Shown: piece by piece, positions 1 through 7,789 of the stretch
Numbering within the stretch: the stretch's first letter is position 1
How the letters are laid out: each line of letters begins with the position of its first letter
Assembly: GCA_910578885.1 (NCBI GenBank)
Contig: CAJTSH010000042.1
Location: 1-25,890 of the forward strand
From: an uncultured Lachnospiraceae bacterium
GTDB taxonomy: Bacteria > Bacillota > Clostridia > Lachnospirales > Lachnospiraceae
DNA length: 25,890 nucleotides
Direction of reading: 5' to 3'
Position numbers and translations under genes: made by a program
Notes under the pieces: model-generated
Databases searched by the model: none
What the model was told of the DNA's origin: nothing
Seen by the model: the letters and a program-made list of their open reading frames with translations, nothing else

Positions 1-40
1 CTAATGGTTAGCCTCCTACTCGATTAAGACCATCTATTTC

Positions 41-55
41 CCGACAGCCCCTTTT
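41..55 (+). repeat. Dispersed 15-base repeat, copy A
   Basis: The 15 bases CCGACAGCCCCTTTT recur as a perfect reverse complement at 25837-25851, near the other end of the window. Both copies are preceded by TATT two bases upstream. No gene is seen in 1-177 around it. It could be the end of an insertion sequence or a small dispersed repeat, but too little flank is present to decide. Confidence 0.4.
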
Positions 56-177
56 GTCTTAAATTTTAATTCCGATTCACTTATTATCTATTTTTTGAAG
101 GACAACTTGCATCCCATTACTTATCTGCCTGCCCTTCTGTCATTTTTTCCAGCCATCAAACAAAAGAACTATTCAGC

Positions 178-894
178 CTATAGTGCCTGCATTTTTTGTA
201 TTGCATTTTCTTCAAGCAAAGCAATACCATGCTCTCTGACAAAAGCTTCTAACGCCCCCGCAGCATAAATACCGGACGCAAACTCCAAAGAAGCTCCTAA
301 CAAACGGCAGAGCTGTTTATCTGTCATGATTCCCTTTTTCATGAGCAGATAATAAGTATCTTCCTGTTCCAGTTTATAGAGACTGTTCTCAACCGGAACC
401 TCAAGCCAGACTGCTTCGCAATACTTTCCAAAAACGTCCAGTGACTCGAAAGCGAGCTGGTAATCTAACTTATTTGCCGGAACCCCCTCTTGATTCCCAA
501 GCGGAAGTAAATCAGAAGCTCCTTTTCTCCCGGTTTCGGGATTCAAGGCTTGCTCATCCATGCCCGCCTTCCTTGCTTCTACCCTCACATTTTGAGATAG
601 ATGTTCCACCGCACTTTTCAAATGCTCTAACATACTTGCAATCCCTGCATCCTGACTTTCAGAAAATGTCAATGCCAGCACATGATCCGGCAAAACCGAT
701 ACCTGTATTGAGATGTTCCCGCCTTTGATTCTATAACCTACTTCCTCTGCTGCCTGTGAAAGAATCTCACGTAAAAACTCTTCTGCCTTCCCATCATTCT
801 GCAGAAAATCTTCTACCTCCAGCCCATGCTCTAAAAGCTCCTCTTCACTAATCAGACATCTGACCGTATCTACATCAATTCTTTTAAATTTCAC
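178..894 (-). CDS. mecA: Adaptor protein MecA
   Basis: This is a 238-residue protein of the MecA/YpbH adaptor family, which in Firmicutes delivers substrates such as ComK to the ClpC-ClpP protease. The N-terminal part (residues 1 to about 90, beginning MKFKRIDVDTVRCLIS) matches the substrate-binding domain. The C-terminal part (about 145-238, with LAFESLDVFGKYCEAV, then NSLYKLEQEDTYYLLMKK) matches the ClpC-binding domain. A variable acidic linker joins them. Length is usual for the family. The start is GTG at 894, placed seven bases after GGGTG, and it gives the expected MecA amino terminus. No ClpC or ComK gene lies in the window, so the client here is unknown. It diverges from dinB and has its own well-formed promoter. 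Confidence 0.88.
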   Translation of the reverse strand: MKFKRIDVDTVRCLISEEELLEHGLEVEDFLQNDGKAEEFLREILSQAAEEVGYRIKGGNISIQVSVLPDHVLALTFSESQDAGIASMLEHLKSAVEHLSQNVRVEARKAGMDEQALNPETGRKGASDLLPLGNQEGVPANKLDYQLAFESLDVFGKYCEAVWLEVPVENSLYKLEQEDTYYLLMKKGIMTDKQLCRLLGASLEFASGIYAAGALEAFVREHGIALLEENAIQKMQAL

Positions 895-962
895 TGTATA
901 TCACCCGCACCTTCCTCTGTGAATTCCGATTTCAGAACATTTCGGTATCATCATTTTCTCAT

Positions 963-991
963 ACTATACAATAAATTCAGAAATATTTCAA
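963..991 (-). promoter_or_regulatory. Predicted sigma-A promoter of mecA
   Basis: Read on the minus strand, TTGAAA (986-991) and TATAGT (963-968) are separated by exactly 17 bases. The mecA start follows about 70 bases downstream. The match to the vegetative consensus is five of six at both boxes. Confidence 0.65.
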
Positions 992-1007
992 CTTCCTTTA
1001 AAAACCA

Positions 1008-1036
1008 TTTACTCATTCTTCAAATTATGATAGAAT
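1008..1036 (+). promoter_or_regulatory. Predicted sigma-A promoter of dinB
   Basis: TTTACT (1008-1013) and TAGAAT (1031-1036) lie 17 bases apart. The -10 box is preceded by TGA, an extended -10 element. The dinB start is 33 bases downstream of the -10 box. Confidence 0.6.
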
Positions 1037-1041
1037 AAATA

Positions 1042-1055
1042 CAAACATACATTCG
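1042..1055 (+). promoter_or_regulatory. LexA-like (SOS) box in the dinB leader
   Basis: CAAACATACATTCG resembles the Gram-positive LexA/DinR site (CGAAC-N4-GTTCG) with three departures, one in each GAAC/GTTC half-site plus one in the spacer. It sits just downstream of the -10 box of a translesion polymerase gene, a usual place for SOS repression. It is supported by position more than by perfect sequence. Confidence 0.4.
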
Positions 1056-1068
1056 TCTGGAGGGTATC

Positions 1069-2295
1069 ATGGAACGTATTATTTTTCATATTGACGTCAA
1101 TTCAGCCTATTTAAGCTGGACTGCGGTAGAACGCTTAAAAAACAGCGAAACAAATGAACCGGATCTGCGTACCATCCCTTCTATTATCGGAGGCGATTTA
1201 GCCAGCAGGCATGGAATCGTCCTTGCCAAATCTATACCTGCTAAGGCATACAATATACATACCGCAGAACCAGTTCCTTCTGCCATGCGCAAATGCCCCG
1301 CCCTGACGGTCATTCCGCCGGATCATTCCCTCTATGACCGTTACAGCAAGAGGCTGATGGCGCTGCTTTCCGGCTACACGCCTGATATAGAAAAGCTGTC
1401 CATAGATGAATGCTTCTTGGATTTTACCCCGATCAAGCGTCTTTACGCCTCCCCCATCGCTGCTGCCGAAACCATCAAAGAGGACATCAAAAACCAGCTT
1501 GGATTTACCGTTAACATCGGAATCTCAAGCAATAAAATCCTTGCAAAAATGGCAAGCGATTTTACCAAGCCGGATAAAATCCATACCCTGTTCCCCAATG
1601 AAATATCTGAAAAAATGTGGCATCTTCCGGTAGACGACCTATACATGGTCGGTCATTCCAGCGCCAGCCGTTTGAAAAGCCTCGGTATCCGTACCATCGG
1701 CGAACTGGCACACACAGACCCAGCCTATTTACAGACAGAATTTAAAAGCCACGGCAAAATGATGTGGGAATATGCGAACGGAATCGGGGATGATGTAATA
1801 CATTCCGAAATCAGAGAATTAAAAGGAATCGGTAATTCTGTTACGTTAAGAGAAGACGCTGTCACAAAAGAGACAGCCTATAAGGTACTGCTCAGTCTCG
1901 CCGAGACTGTATCCGAACGGCTCCGGAATGCTTGTCAAATTGCCCAGACTGTCACCGTAGAGATAAAATACAGCAACTTTTCTTCCTATTCCCATCAGAT
2001 GCCCTTCTTCACCCCTACCAATACGACCGAGGAAATTTACCGCACCTCCCTCCGGTTATTTGATGAGTTATGGAACGGTTCGCCTATCCGCCTTTTGGGA
2101 ATCCGTACCGCCAAACTGCTGCCGGATGACACGCCGGTACAGATGTCCATTTTTGATTTTACTTCAAAGGAAGAACACGCACCTTCTAAATTAGATGCTG
2201 CAATTGACTCCATCCGGCAAAAATACGGTCCCAACTCCATCGTCCGCGGCAGCTTTTTGAAGTCGCCCAATGAATACCGTCCGAAATCACCTTAA
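1069..2295 (+). CDS. dinB: Y-family DNA polymerase IV (DinB type)
   Basis: This 408-residue translesion polymerase is expected to copy past damaged bases at stalled forks. Metal-binding carboxylates are visible at D9 (in FHIDVNSAY) and at D113-E114 (SIDECFLDF). By alignment with E. coli DinB, the steric gate is Y14. The palm and fingers are followed by a helix-hairpin-helix thumb (around 190-240) and a little-finger domain (about 250-350). A sliding-clamp binding motif, QMSIFDF, lies at 358-364. The DVNSAYLSW opening differs from the classical DMDCFFA and is, as far as I recall, typical of the Clostridia subgroup. The ATG is preceded by GGAGG at good spacing. The gene is monocistronic and converges on znuB. 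Confidence 0.93.
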   Translation: MERIIFHIDVNSAYLSWTAVERLKNSETNEPDLRTIPSIIGGDLASRHGIVLAKSIPAKAYNIHTAEPVPSAMRKCPALTVIPPDHSLYDRYSKRLMALLSGYTPDIEKLSIDECFLDFTPIKRLYASPIAAAETIKEDIKNQLGFTVNIGISSNKILAKMASDFTKPDKIHTLFPNEISEKMWHLPVDDLYMVGHSSASRLKSLGIRTIGELAHTDPAYLQTEFKSHGKMMWEYANGIGDDVIHSEIRELKGIGNSVTLREDAVTKETAYKVLLSLAETVSERLRNACQIAQTVTVEIKYSNFSSYSHQMPFFTPTNTTEEIYRTSLRLFDELWNGSPIRLLGIRTAKLLPDDTPVQMSIFDFTSKEEHAPSKLDAAIDSIRQKYGPNSIVRGSFLKSPNEYRPKSP

Positions 2296-2301
2296 TTTCC
2301 C

Positions 2302-2332
2302 GTAACAGTTCAGCCCTCGGCTTCCCTGTTAC
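2302..2332. terminator. Possible bidirectional terminator between dinB and znuB
   Basis: GTAACAG (2302-2308) pairs with CTGTTAC (2326-2332). Inside the loop AGCC and GGCT form a second short stem. Bases after the stem on the plus strand are AATTTCTTT, so the T tract is weak. The hairpin overlaps the znuB stop codon, which suits a compact convergent junction. Confidence 0.4.
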
Positions 2333-3138
2333 AATTTCTTTCCATAGAAATAAGTGGCAAAATAAAGAATAGATGCAATAATTACAATCATCGGTCCTGT
2401 CGCCACATTTGTAAAATACGAAATTATCAACCCGAGCAGCCCTGAGAACACGGAAAACAGAATTGAAAAGAAATGGTACTCCCTCATATTTTCCGCAATA
2501 TTACGGCTGCTTGCCGCCGGAAGTATCAGCAATGCATTGATAATCAGAATACCGACCCACTTAATTGACAGCGTAACAATCAAAGCAATGAACACCGCAA
2601 ACAGATTTTCCATCAGACGTACATTGATTCGCCTGCTCTTTGCCAGCGTCCGGTTCAGACTGACTGCGTTCAGCTTATTGAATGCAGCAAACCAGAATAA
2701 GAATGTCACCGCAAAAATCACAAGCAAAGAGATGATTTCTCTTTTGGTAATACTTAAAATATCCCCTACCAGCAGACTCGAATACTTGCTGAAATTCCCG
2801 CCTTTTGAGAGAATTGCAAGTCCTATCGCAATACTGCAGGAAGAAAATACAGAAATGATCGTATCTGTGGAAGCCGCGCTTTTTCTGCCAATCTTATTTA
2901 ACAGTAAGGCAAATACAACTGCAAACACCAGCATAGACAGCGAATCACTGATTCCGAGCACTACCCCGATCGCAATTCCCGTCAAAGCAGAATGCCCCAG
3001 CGCATCAGAGAAAAACGCCATTTTATTGTTAACAATCATTGTCCCTAGAAGCCCGAACAGTGGAGTAATAATCAAAACTGCCGCAAAAGCATTTCTCATA
3101 AACCCATAGTCCCACCATGCAGTGAAAAACTCTAGCAT
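2329..3138 (-). CDS. znuB: Metal ABC transporter permease, ZnuB family
   Basis: This 269-residue polytopic membrane protein is of the ABC-3 family (ZnuB/MntB/AdcB), the channel subunit of a divalent-metal importer. Seven or more hydrophobic segments can be followed. The N-terminal stretch MAFFSDALGHSALTGIAIG (about residues 40-58) is the family's conserved segment. The ATG overlaps the last seven bases of the upstream ATPase gene, indicating translational coupling. Metal specificity cannot be read from the permease. Zinc is inferred from the His-rich binding protein encoded two genes upstream. Confidence 0.85.
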   Translation of the reverse strand: MLEFFTAWWDYGFMRNAFAAVLIITPLFGLLGTMIVNNKMAFFSDALGHSALTGIAIGVVLGISDSLSMLVFAVVFALLLNKIGRKSAASTDTIISVFSSCSIAIGLAILSKGGNFSKYSSLLVGDILSITKREIISLLVIFAVTFLFWFAAFNKLNAVSLNRTLAKSRRINVRLMENLFAVFIALIVTLSIKWVGILIINALLILPAASSRNIAENMREYHFFSILFSVFSGLLGLIISYFTNVATGPMIVIIASILYFATYFYGKKL

Positions 3139-3881
3139 ACTCCCACCTCCGCTTCTGCAAATGTCTTACGGAATGCTTCGCTTCCATATACCTCTTTCGG
3201 CGTTCCCTGCGCAAGAATCCTCTCGTCCAACAGCACTACATGGTCGGCATATTTTTTCACATAATCCAGATCATGGGAAATCAAAATTACCGCCAAATCA
3301 AAATGTTCTTTTAGATATTCCATCCGTTTATAGAAAATTTCCATTCCATTCTGGTCGATACCAGACACCGGTTCATCTAAAAGCAGCAGATTCGGTTCGT
3401 CCATGACCGCCATAGACAAAAGCACTCTCTGCAGCTCTCCGCCGGAAAGATTGCACACCTGTTTGTCAATCAGGCTCTCCGCCTCAAAAATGCGCAGACT
3501 GTCCTTGATTTTCTCATAGACCTTTTTATTCTTTTTAAAAAATACCGGAAAATCAGACTGATAACTGGCAATCATATCATATACGCTCACCGGCGTATGT
3601 TTCTCTACATTTAGATATTGAGGGACATAACCGATTCGAAGCCTCTGCATCTGTCCGTTTTCACTATCCTTAAATTCAATCTTCCCCTCATGGGGAATAT
3701 CATTAAGAATTGCCCGGATTAACGTAGACTTTCCCGCTCCGTTTTTGCCAATGATTGCCGTTAAGGTTCCGCAATGGATATGCAGGTTGATATCCTCTAG
3801 AATCCTCTGCCCTCCTATTATAACGCCCAGATTTTTGATTTTGATGCAATGCAGACCGCAGGGTTTTATGATTTTCTTCAC
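3132..3881 (-). CDS. znuC: Metal ABC transporter ATP-binding protein, ZnuC family
   Basis: This 249-residue ATPase powers the metal importer. Walker A is GKNGAGKST (45-53), the signature is LSGGE (145-149), Walker B is LLLLDEP (165-171), and an H-loop histidine lies in LISHDLDYV. A short Cys/His-containing N-terminal extension (KPCGLHCIKI) precedes the usual family start. The start is GTG at 3881, sharing four bases with the znuA stop (GTGA) and preceded by AAAGGAGG. The gene overlaps znuB by seven bases. Confidence 0.87.
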   Translation of the reverse strand: MKKIIKPCGLHCIKIKNLGVIIGGQRILEDINLHIHCGTLTAIIGKNGAGKSTLIRAILNDIPHEGKIEFKDSENGQMQRLRIGYVPQYLNVEKHTPVSVYDMIASYQSDFPVFFKKNKKVYEKIKDSLRIFEAESLIDKQVCNLSGGELQRVLLSMAVMDEPNLLLLDEPVSGIDQNGMEIFYKRMEYLKEHFDLAVILISHDLDYVKKYADHVVLLDERILAQGTPKEVYGSEAFRKTFAEAEVGVC

Positions 3882-4849
3882 TGGGCAAACGCCTCCTTTA
3901 GTAAACGAATGTTTTCTTTCATCCCATTCTTATAGCTGTCTTTCTCGTAGTCGCCGGAAACAAGCGTATCCAGATAGATTACCTGTGCATCGGTTTCCTT
4001 CAAGACCGTTTCCCCCATGTCCGACCCATAGAGTTCTTCCGCCAGAACAATCTGAATCTTTCCGTCTCTGACAGCGCTTATCACCTCCGCCACTTCTCCG
4101 GCGGAAACCTGACGTTCCTCATCCAGATTCAGGGTGAACGCTACCGTCAGCCCCAAATCCTTTGCAACATAATCATATGCCTCATGAAAGCTGATAATTG
4201 ATCCGCCGCCAATCTTTTCTTTCAGATTACTTACTTCCTGCGCCAAAGGCTCAAGCTCCTGCCGATATCTCGCGGCATTCTCCCTATACCCCGAAGCATG
4301 GGATACATCCGCTGCTGCAAGACCCTCTGCAATCGTCTCCACCTGTACCATGTAATCAGATATGCTCATCCACGCATGGGCATTTTCCGTTTCTTGTAAA
4401 TATACGTCCTCTTGTAAAGGTATCTCTTCCTGTGAATCCTCTTCATGGTCGTGGTCATGCGCTTCCTGTTCCAAAAGCTCTACATTTTCACTTGCATTCA
4501 CGATAATAAGCTCCGGATAATTTGCAGCTACATCCGACAAAAAGTTCTCAATGCCGCCGCCGTTTACAATGAATACATCTGCCATCTGCAGCTTTTTCAT
4601 ATCTGCTGGCGTCAACTGATAATCATGCAGACATCCTGTCTGAGGCTCGCTGAGATTCTGCAGGGATATCCCCTCCAAATCCCCGATTACATTGTTAGCA
4701 GCAATATACATCGGATAAAAGGAGGTGACTACCACCAAATCTGTTTTTTCCTGCTGTTTCCCACTATCTACATACAGTGTTGTCAATCCCATCCCGGCAA
4801 GCAGAAGTACACATAGGAGCGCTGCAACAAAACCATATTTACGCCTCAT
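3878..4849 (-). CDS. znuA: Zinc-type metal-binding protein of ABC importer, ZnuA family
   Basis: This is the extracellular solute-binding subunit (cluster A-I) that captures the metal for ZnuBC. A hydrophobic N-terminal segment follows a basic MRRKYG start. It has no convincing lipobox cysteine, so the protein may be held by an uncleaved anchor or be secreted. Probable metal ligands, numbered from the longer start at 4864, are H80 (GCLHDY), H163 (NAHAWM), H227 (SFHEAY) and an acidic residue near 277. A short His/Asp/Glu-rich loop (HDHDHEED, from 136) is the hallmark of zinc rather than manganese binders. The ATG at 4849 is preferred because GAGG lies nine bases upstream. ATG 4864 is the alternative. 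Either start lies inside the end of engB. Confidence 0.84.
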   Translation of the reverse strand: MRRKYGFVAALLCVLLLAGMGLTTLYVDSGKQQEKTDLVVVTSFYPMYIAANNVIGDLEGISLQNLSEPQTGCLHDYQLTPADMKKLQMADVFIVNGGGIENFLSDVAANYPELIIVNASENVELLEQEAHDHDHEEDSQEEIPLQEDVYLQETENAHAWMSISDYMVQVETIAEGLAAADVSHASGYRENAARYRQELEPLAQEVSNLKEKIGGGSIISFHEAYDYVAKDLGLTVAFTLNLDEERQVSAGEVAEVISAVRDGKIQIVLAEELYGSDMGETVLKETDAQVIYLDTLVSGDYEKDSYKNGMKENIRLLKEAFAQ

Positions 4850-5432
4850 ATCCCGTAACCTCATCCATCAGCTTCCATATCTCTTCCCTTCCCTGCTTGC
4901 TTGCCGCTGAAAACGGAAGAATCTGCGTTCCCGGCTTTACGCCTAATCCCACACGGATTGCCTTGACATGCTTGTCAATCTGACTGCGTTTTAACTTGTC
5001 CAATTTCGTCGCTACGATAATCGGATCATAACCCTGATGTACAATCCAGCCATACATCTGCTTGTCATTTGCCGAAGGATCGTGACGGATATCAATCAAT
5101 AAAAAGACTGCCTTAAGCTGCTTGGAGGTATGAAGATAATTTTCAATCATCCTGCCCCATTTTGCCTTTTCCGACTCCGGCACTTTTGCATAACCATATC
5201 CCGGCAAGTCTACCAGATACATCGCATTGTTGATATTATAAAAGTTGATGGTCTGCGTTTTTCCCGGCTGGGAAGAGGTTCTCGCCAAAGATTTCCGGTT
5301 CATCAATGCATTGATAAGAGATGATTTCCCCACATTGGATTTTCCTGCAAATGCCACCTCCGGCAGCTCATTATCCGGTATAGTGCTCGTTATCCCGCAT
5401 ACCGTCTCAAGATTGACATTTTTTATTACCAT
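4839..5432 (-). CDS. engB: Ribosome biogenesis GTP-binding protein EngB/YsxC
   Basis: This 197-residue TRAFAC GTPase is needed for large-subunit ribosome assembly in many bacteria. G1 is GKSNVGKSS (30-38), G3 is DLPGYG (75-80), G4 is TKLD (142-145) and G5 is SAAS near 175. A longer open frame runs upstream, but the ATG at 5432 has AAGGAGG at ideal distance and gives the normal family start (MVIKNVNLE). It lies 10 bases after lon, the usual neighbour in Firmicutes, and its last codons overlap the start of znuA. Confidence 0.92.
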   Translation of the reverse strand: MVIKNVNLETVCGITSTIPDNELPEVAFAGKSNVGKSSLINALMNRKSLARTSSQPGKTQTINFYNINNAMYLVDLPGYGYAKVPESEKAKWGRMIENYLHTSKQLKAVFLLIDIRHDPSANDKQMYGWIVHQGYDPIIVATKLDKLKRSQIDKHVKAIRVGLGVKPGTQILPFSAASKQGREEIWKLMDEVTGYEA

Positions 5433-5442
5433 CTTTTCCTCC

Positions 5443-7758
5443 TTACTGCACAAATGCAGCCTTCCACACTTCCTCCATTGTCTCTGCGAAAACAATGCGA
5501 AGCCCTTTTTTTATTTCCTCCGATATCTCCTCGATATCCTTCTTATTCTTCTTCGGTACGATAACCGTAGTGATACCGGCGTTTTTTGCCGCCAGAAGCT
5601 TCTCCTTCAAGCCGCCGATCGGAAGCACCCTGCCCCTCAGAGTTATCTCACCGGTCATTGCGATATCTGCATGTATCTTCCGCTTTGTAATCGCAGAAAG
5701 CATAGCGGTTGCCATCGTAATTCCGGCGGACGGTCCGTCCTTGGGCACAGCCCCTTCCGGAATATGAATATGGATATCATGCTGCTCAAAAAATTTCTTC
5801 GGAATCTCATATTTTCCACCGACAGAACGGATATAGCTGACGCCCGCCTGCGCAGACTCCTTCATCACGTCTCCCAGCTGCCCGGTCAGGACAAATTCAC
5901 CCTTGCCCGGCATCACATTGACCTCAATTTCAAGCGTATCGCCGCCCACACTGGTCCATGCAAGCCCACGGACGATTCCGACCTCATCCGCATCATTTTT
6001 CTTGTCAAAACTATACTTTTCTTTTCCAAGATAGGTTTCAAGCGTCCGCTCGGTAATGTGGATTTTCTTCTTCTCTCCCTCGTAAATCTCTCGCGCCGCT
6101 TTTCTGCTGATTTCACCGATTTTCCGCTCCAGATTCCGCACGCCCGCCTCTCTGGTATAGCTTCTGATCATCCGTCCGATTGCTTTCTCACTGAAGGACA
6201 ACTGTTCCTGCTTTAATCCGTTCCGTCTGATCTGTTTGTCAATCAAATGCTCCTTTGCTATATGCACCTTTTCATTCTCAGTATAGCTGGTCACCTCAAT
6301 CAGCTCCATCCTATCTAACAGCGGTCTTGGAATATCCTCGGCAGAATTAGCTGTCGCAATGAAAAGTATTTCTGATAAATCAATGGGAATTTCAACGTAG
6401 TGATCCTGAAAGCGGTTATTCTGCTCACTGTCCAATACCTCAAGCAATGCAGAAGCCGTATCTCCCTTATAATCGCTGCTGACCTTATCAATCTCATCCA
6501 GTAACATCAACGGATTTTTTACCCCTGCACTCTTTAAGCCTGCCGCAATCCTTCCCGGCATTGCTCCCACATAAGTCCTTCTGTGTCCGCGTATCTCAGC
6601 CTCATCCCGCACGCCTCCCAGACAGATGCGTACATACTTCTTATCCAGCGCCTTTGCGACCGACCGTGCGATACTTGTCTTACCGGTTCCCGGCGGTCCC
6701 ACCAGACAGATGATAGGGCTTTCTCCCTTTTGGGTCAGATTCCGTACTGCAAGAAATTCCAGCATCCGCTCTTTGACCTTCTCCAGCCCATAGTGGTCTT
6801 CATCTAAAACTCTTCGGGCATTTTTCAAATTCGTATTGTCCTTGGAAGCTTTCTTCCATGGAAGCTCCAACAAAGTCTCTATATAACCTCTGCTGACTGC
6901 GCTCTCAGATGAATTGGAAGAAATATTTTTGAAACGGTCTATTTCTTTTTGAATTCTGGCTTTTACCTCTTTGCCTGCCTTTACCTTTTTCAGTTCCTCT
7001 TCAAAACGCTCCGCGTCCGACTGGGTATTATCCTCCCCCAATTCCTCCCGAATCAACTTCATCTGCTCCCGCAGAAGATATTCCTTTTGATTTTTATCAA
7101 CCCGCTCTTTGACCTTCGCCTGAAACTCATTCTTGATACTTAAAACGTTGATTTCTTCCAGCAGAATTCCCATCAGAACTTCATACTGCTCTATTATTCC
7201 CACTGCCTCTAAGAGTCTCTGTCTCTTTTCAAAGGGCAGCGGCAGATGATTTCCTACTTGCTTTATTAGCTCATCGGGAGAATTCAGGCTTGCAATCTGC
7301 TCAACAAGCGCTTTTCCCTGCTTAAGGTTTATCTGTCCATAGGAACGAACCGTTTCTTTCAGGCTCCGTACCATTGCTTCCCCGACTTCCGGCAGGATTT
7401 CTTCTTCCTCATCGTTTAAGCGTACTGCTTCTACATAGAGAAAATCTTCACTCTCTATGATTGCAGAAAGTTCGGCGCGTTCCAATCCTTCCACCAGAAC
7501 GCGCACAATGTTATTTTGCAGTTTAATTACTTGTTTTACCTCTGCAACAATACCTATTCTATACAAATCCTCCAGAGCCGGCTCTTCTTGCTCCGGCTCC
7601 TTCTGGGCAGCTAAAAACAACTTCTGTTCTCCCATCATTGCCTGCTCTACCGCATGAACCGAGCGTTTCCGGCTTACATCGAAATGCGCTACCATTCCCG
7701 GCAGAAGGATTACACCGCGAAGTGCAACCGCTGGCATTTGGTCTCTTATATCCATCAT
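5443..7758 (-). CDS. lon: ATP-dependent serine protease Lon (LonA)
   Basis: This 771-residue protease degrades misfolded and regulatory proteins in the cytoplasm. It has an N-terminal Lon substrate-binding domain (to about 200), a coiled-coil linker (about 215-300), an AAA+ domain and a C-terminal peptidase domain. In the AAA+ domain are Walker A GPPGTGKT (354-361) and Walker B LMLLDEID. The peptidase has catalytic Ser677 in PKDGPSAG and Lys718 in GGLKEK. A GTG eight codons upstream is open, but its AAGGAG would be only three bases away. The ATG at 7758 has GGGAG at seven bases and gives the usual length. The gene is 31 bases downstream of clpX and 10 upstream of engB. Confidence 0.95.
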   Translation of the reverse strand: MMDIRDQMPAVALRGVILLPGMVAHFDVSRKRSVHAVEQAMMGEQKLFLAAQKEPEQEEPALEDLYRIGIVAEVKQVIKLQNNIVRVLVEGLERAELSAIIESEDFLYVEAVRLNDEEEEILPEVGEAMVRSLKETVRSYGQINLKQGKALVEQIASLNSPDELIKQVGNHLPLPFEKRQRLLEAVGIIEQYEVLMGILLEEINVLSIKNEFQAKVKERVDKNQKEYLLREQMKLIREELGEDNTQSDAERFEEELKKVKAGKEVKARIQKEIDRFKNISSNSSESAVSRGYIETLLELPWKKASKDNTNLKNARRVLDEDHYGLEKVKERMLEFLAVRNLTQKGESPIICLVGPPGTGKTSIARSVAKALDKKYVRICLGGVRDEAEIRGHRRTYVGAMPGRIAAGLKSAGVKNPLMLLDEIDKVSSDYKGDTASALLEVLDSEQNNRFQDHYVEIPIDLSEILFIATANSAEDIPRPLLDRMELIEVTSYTENEKVHIAKEHLIDKQIRRNGLKQEQLSFSEKAIGRMIRSYTREAGVRNLERKIGEISRKAAREIYEGEKKKIHITERTLETYLGKEKYSFDKKNDADEVGIVRGLAWTSVGGDTLEIEVNVMPGKGEFVLTGQLGDVMKESAQAGVSYIRSVGGKYEIPKKFFEQHDIHIHIPEGAVPKDGPSAGITMATAMLSAITKRKIHADIAMTGEITLRGRVLPIGGLKEKLLAAKNAGITTVIVPKKNKKDIEEISEEIKKGLRIVFAETMEEVWKAAFVQ

Positions 7759-7789
7759 AAATTGTCTCCCGCAAAAGCGCACTTACTCC

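Noticed and set aside
2537..3109. A 190-codon plus-strand open frame
   Set aside because: It is the complement of znuB, a hydrophobic gene whose antisense often stays open. It has no ribosome binding site or homology signal.
5245..6216. A 323-codon plus-strand open frame
   Set aside because: It lies antisense to engB and lon, encodes no recognisable domain, and reflects codon bias of the real genes.
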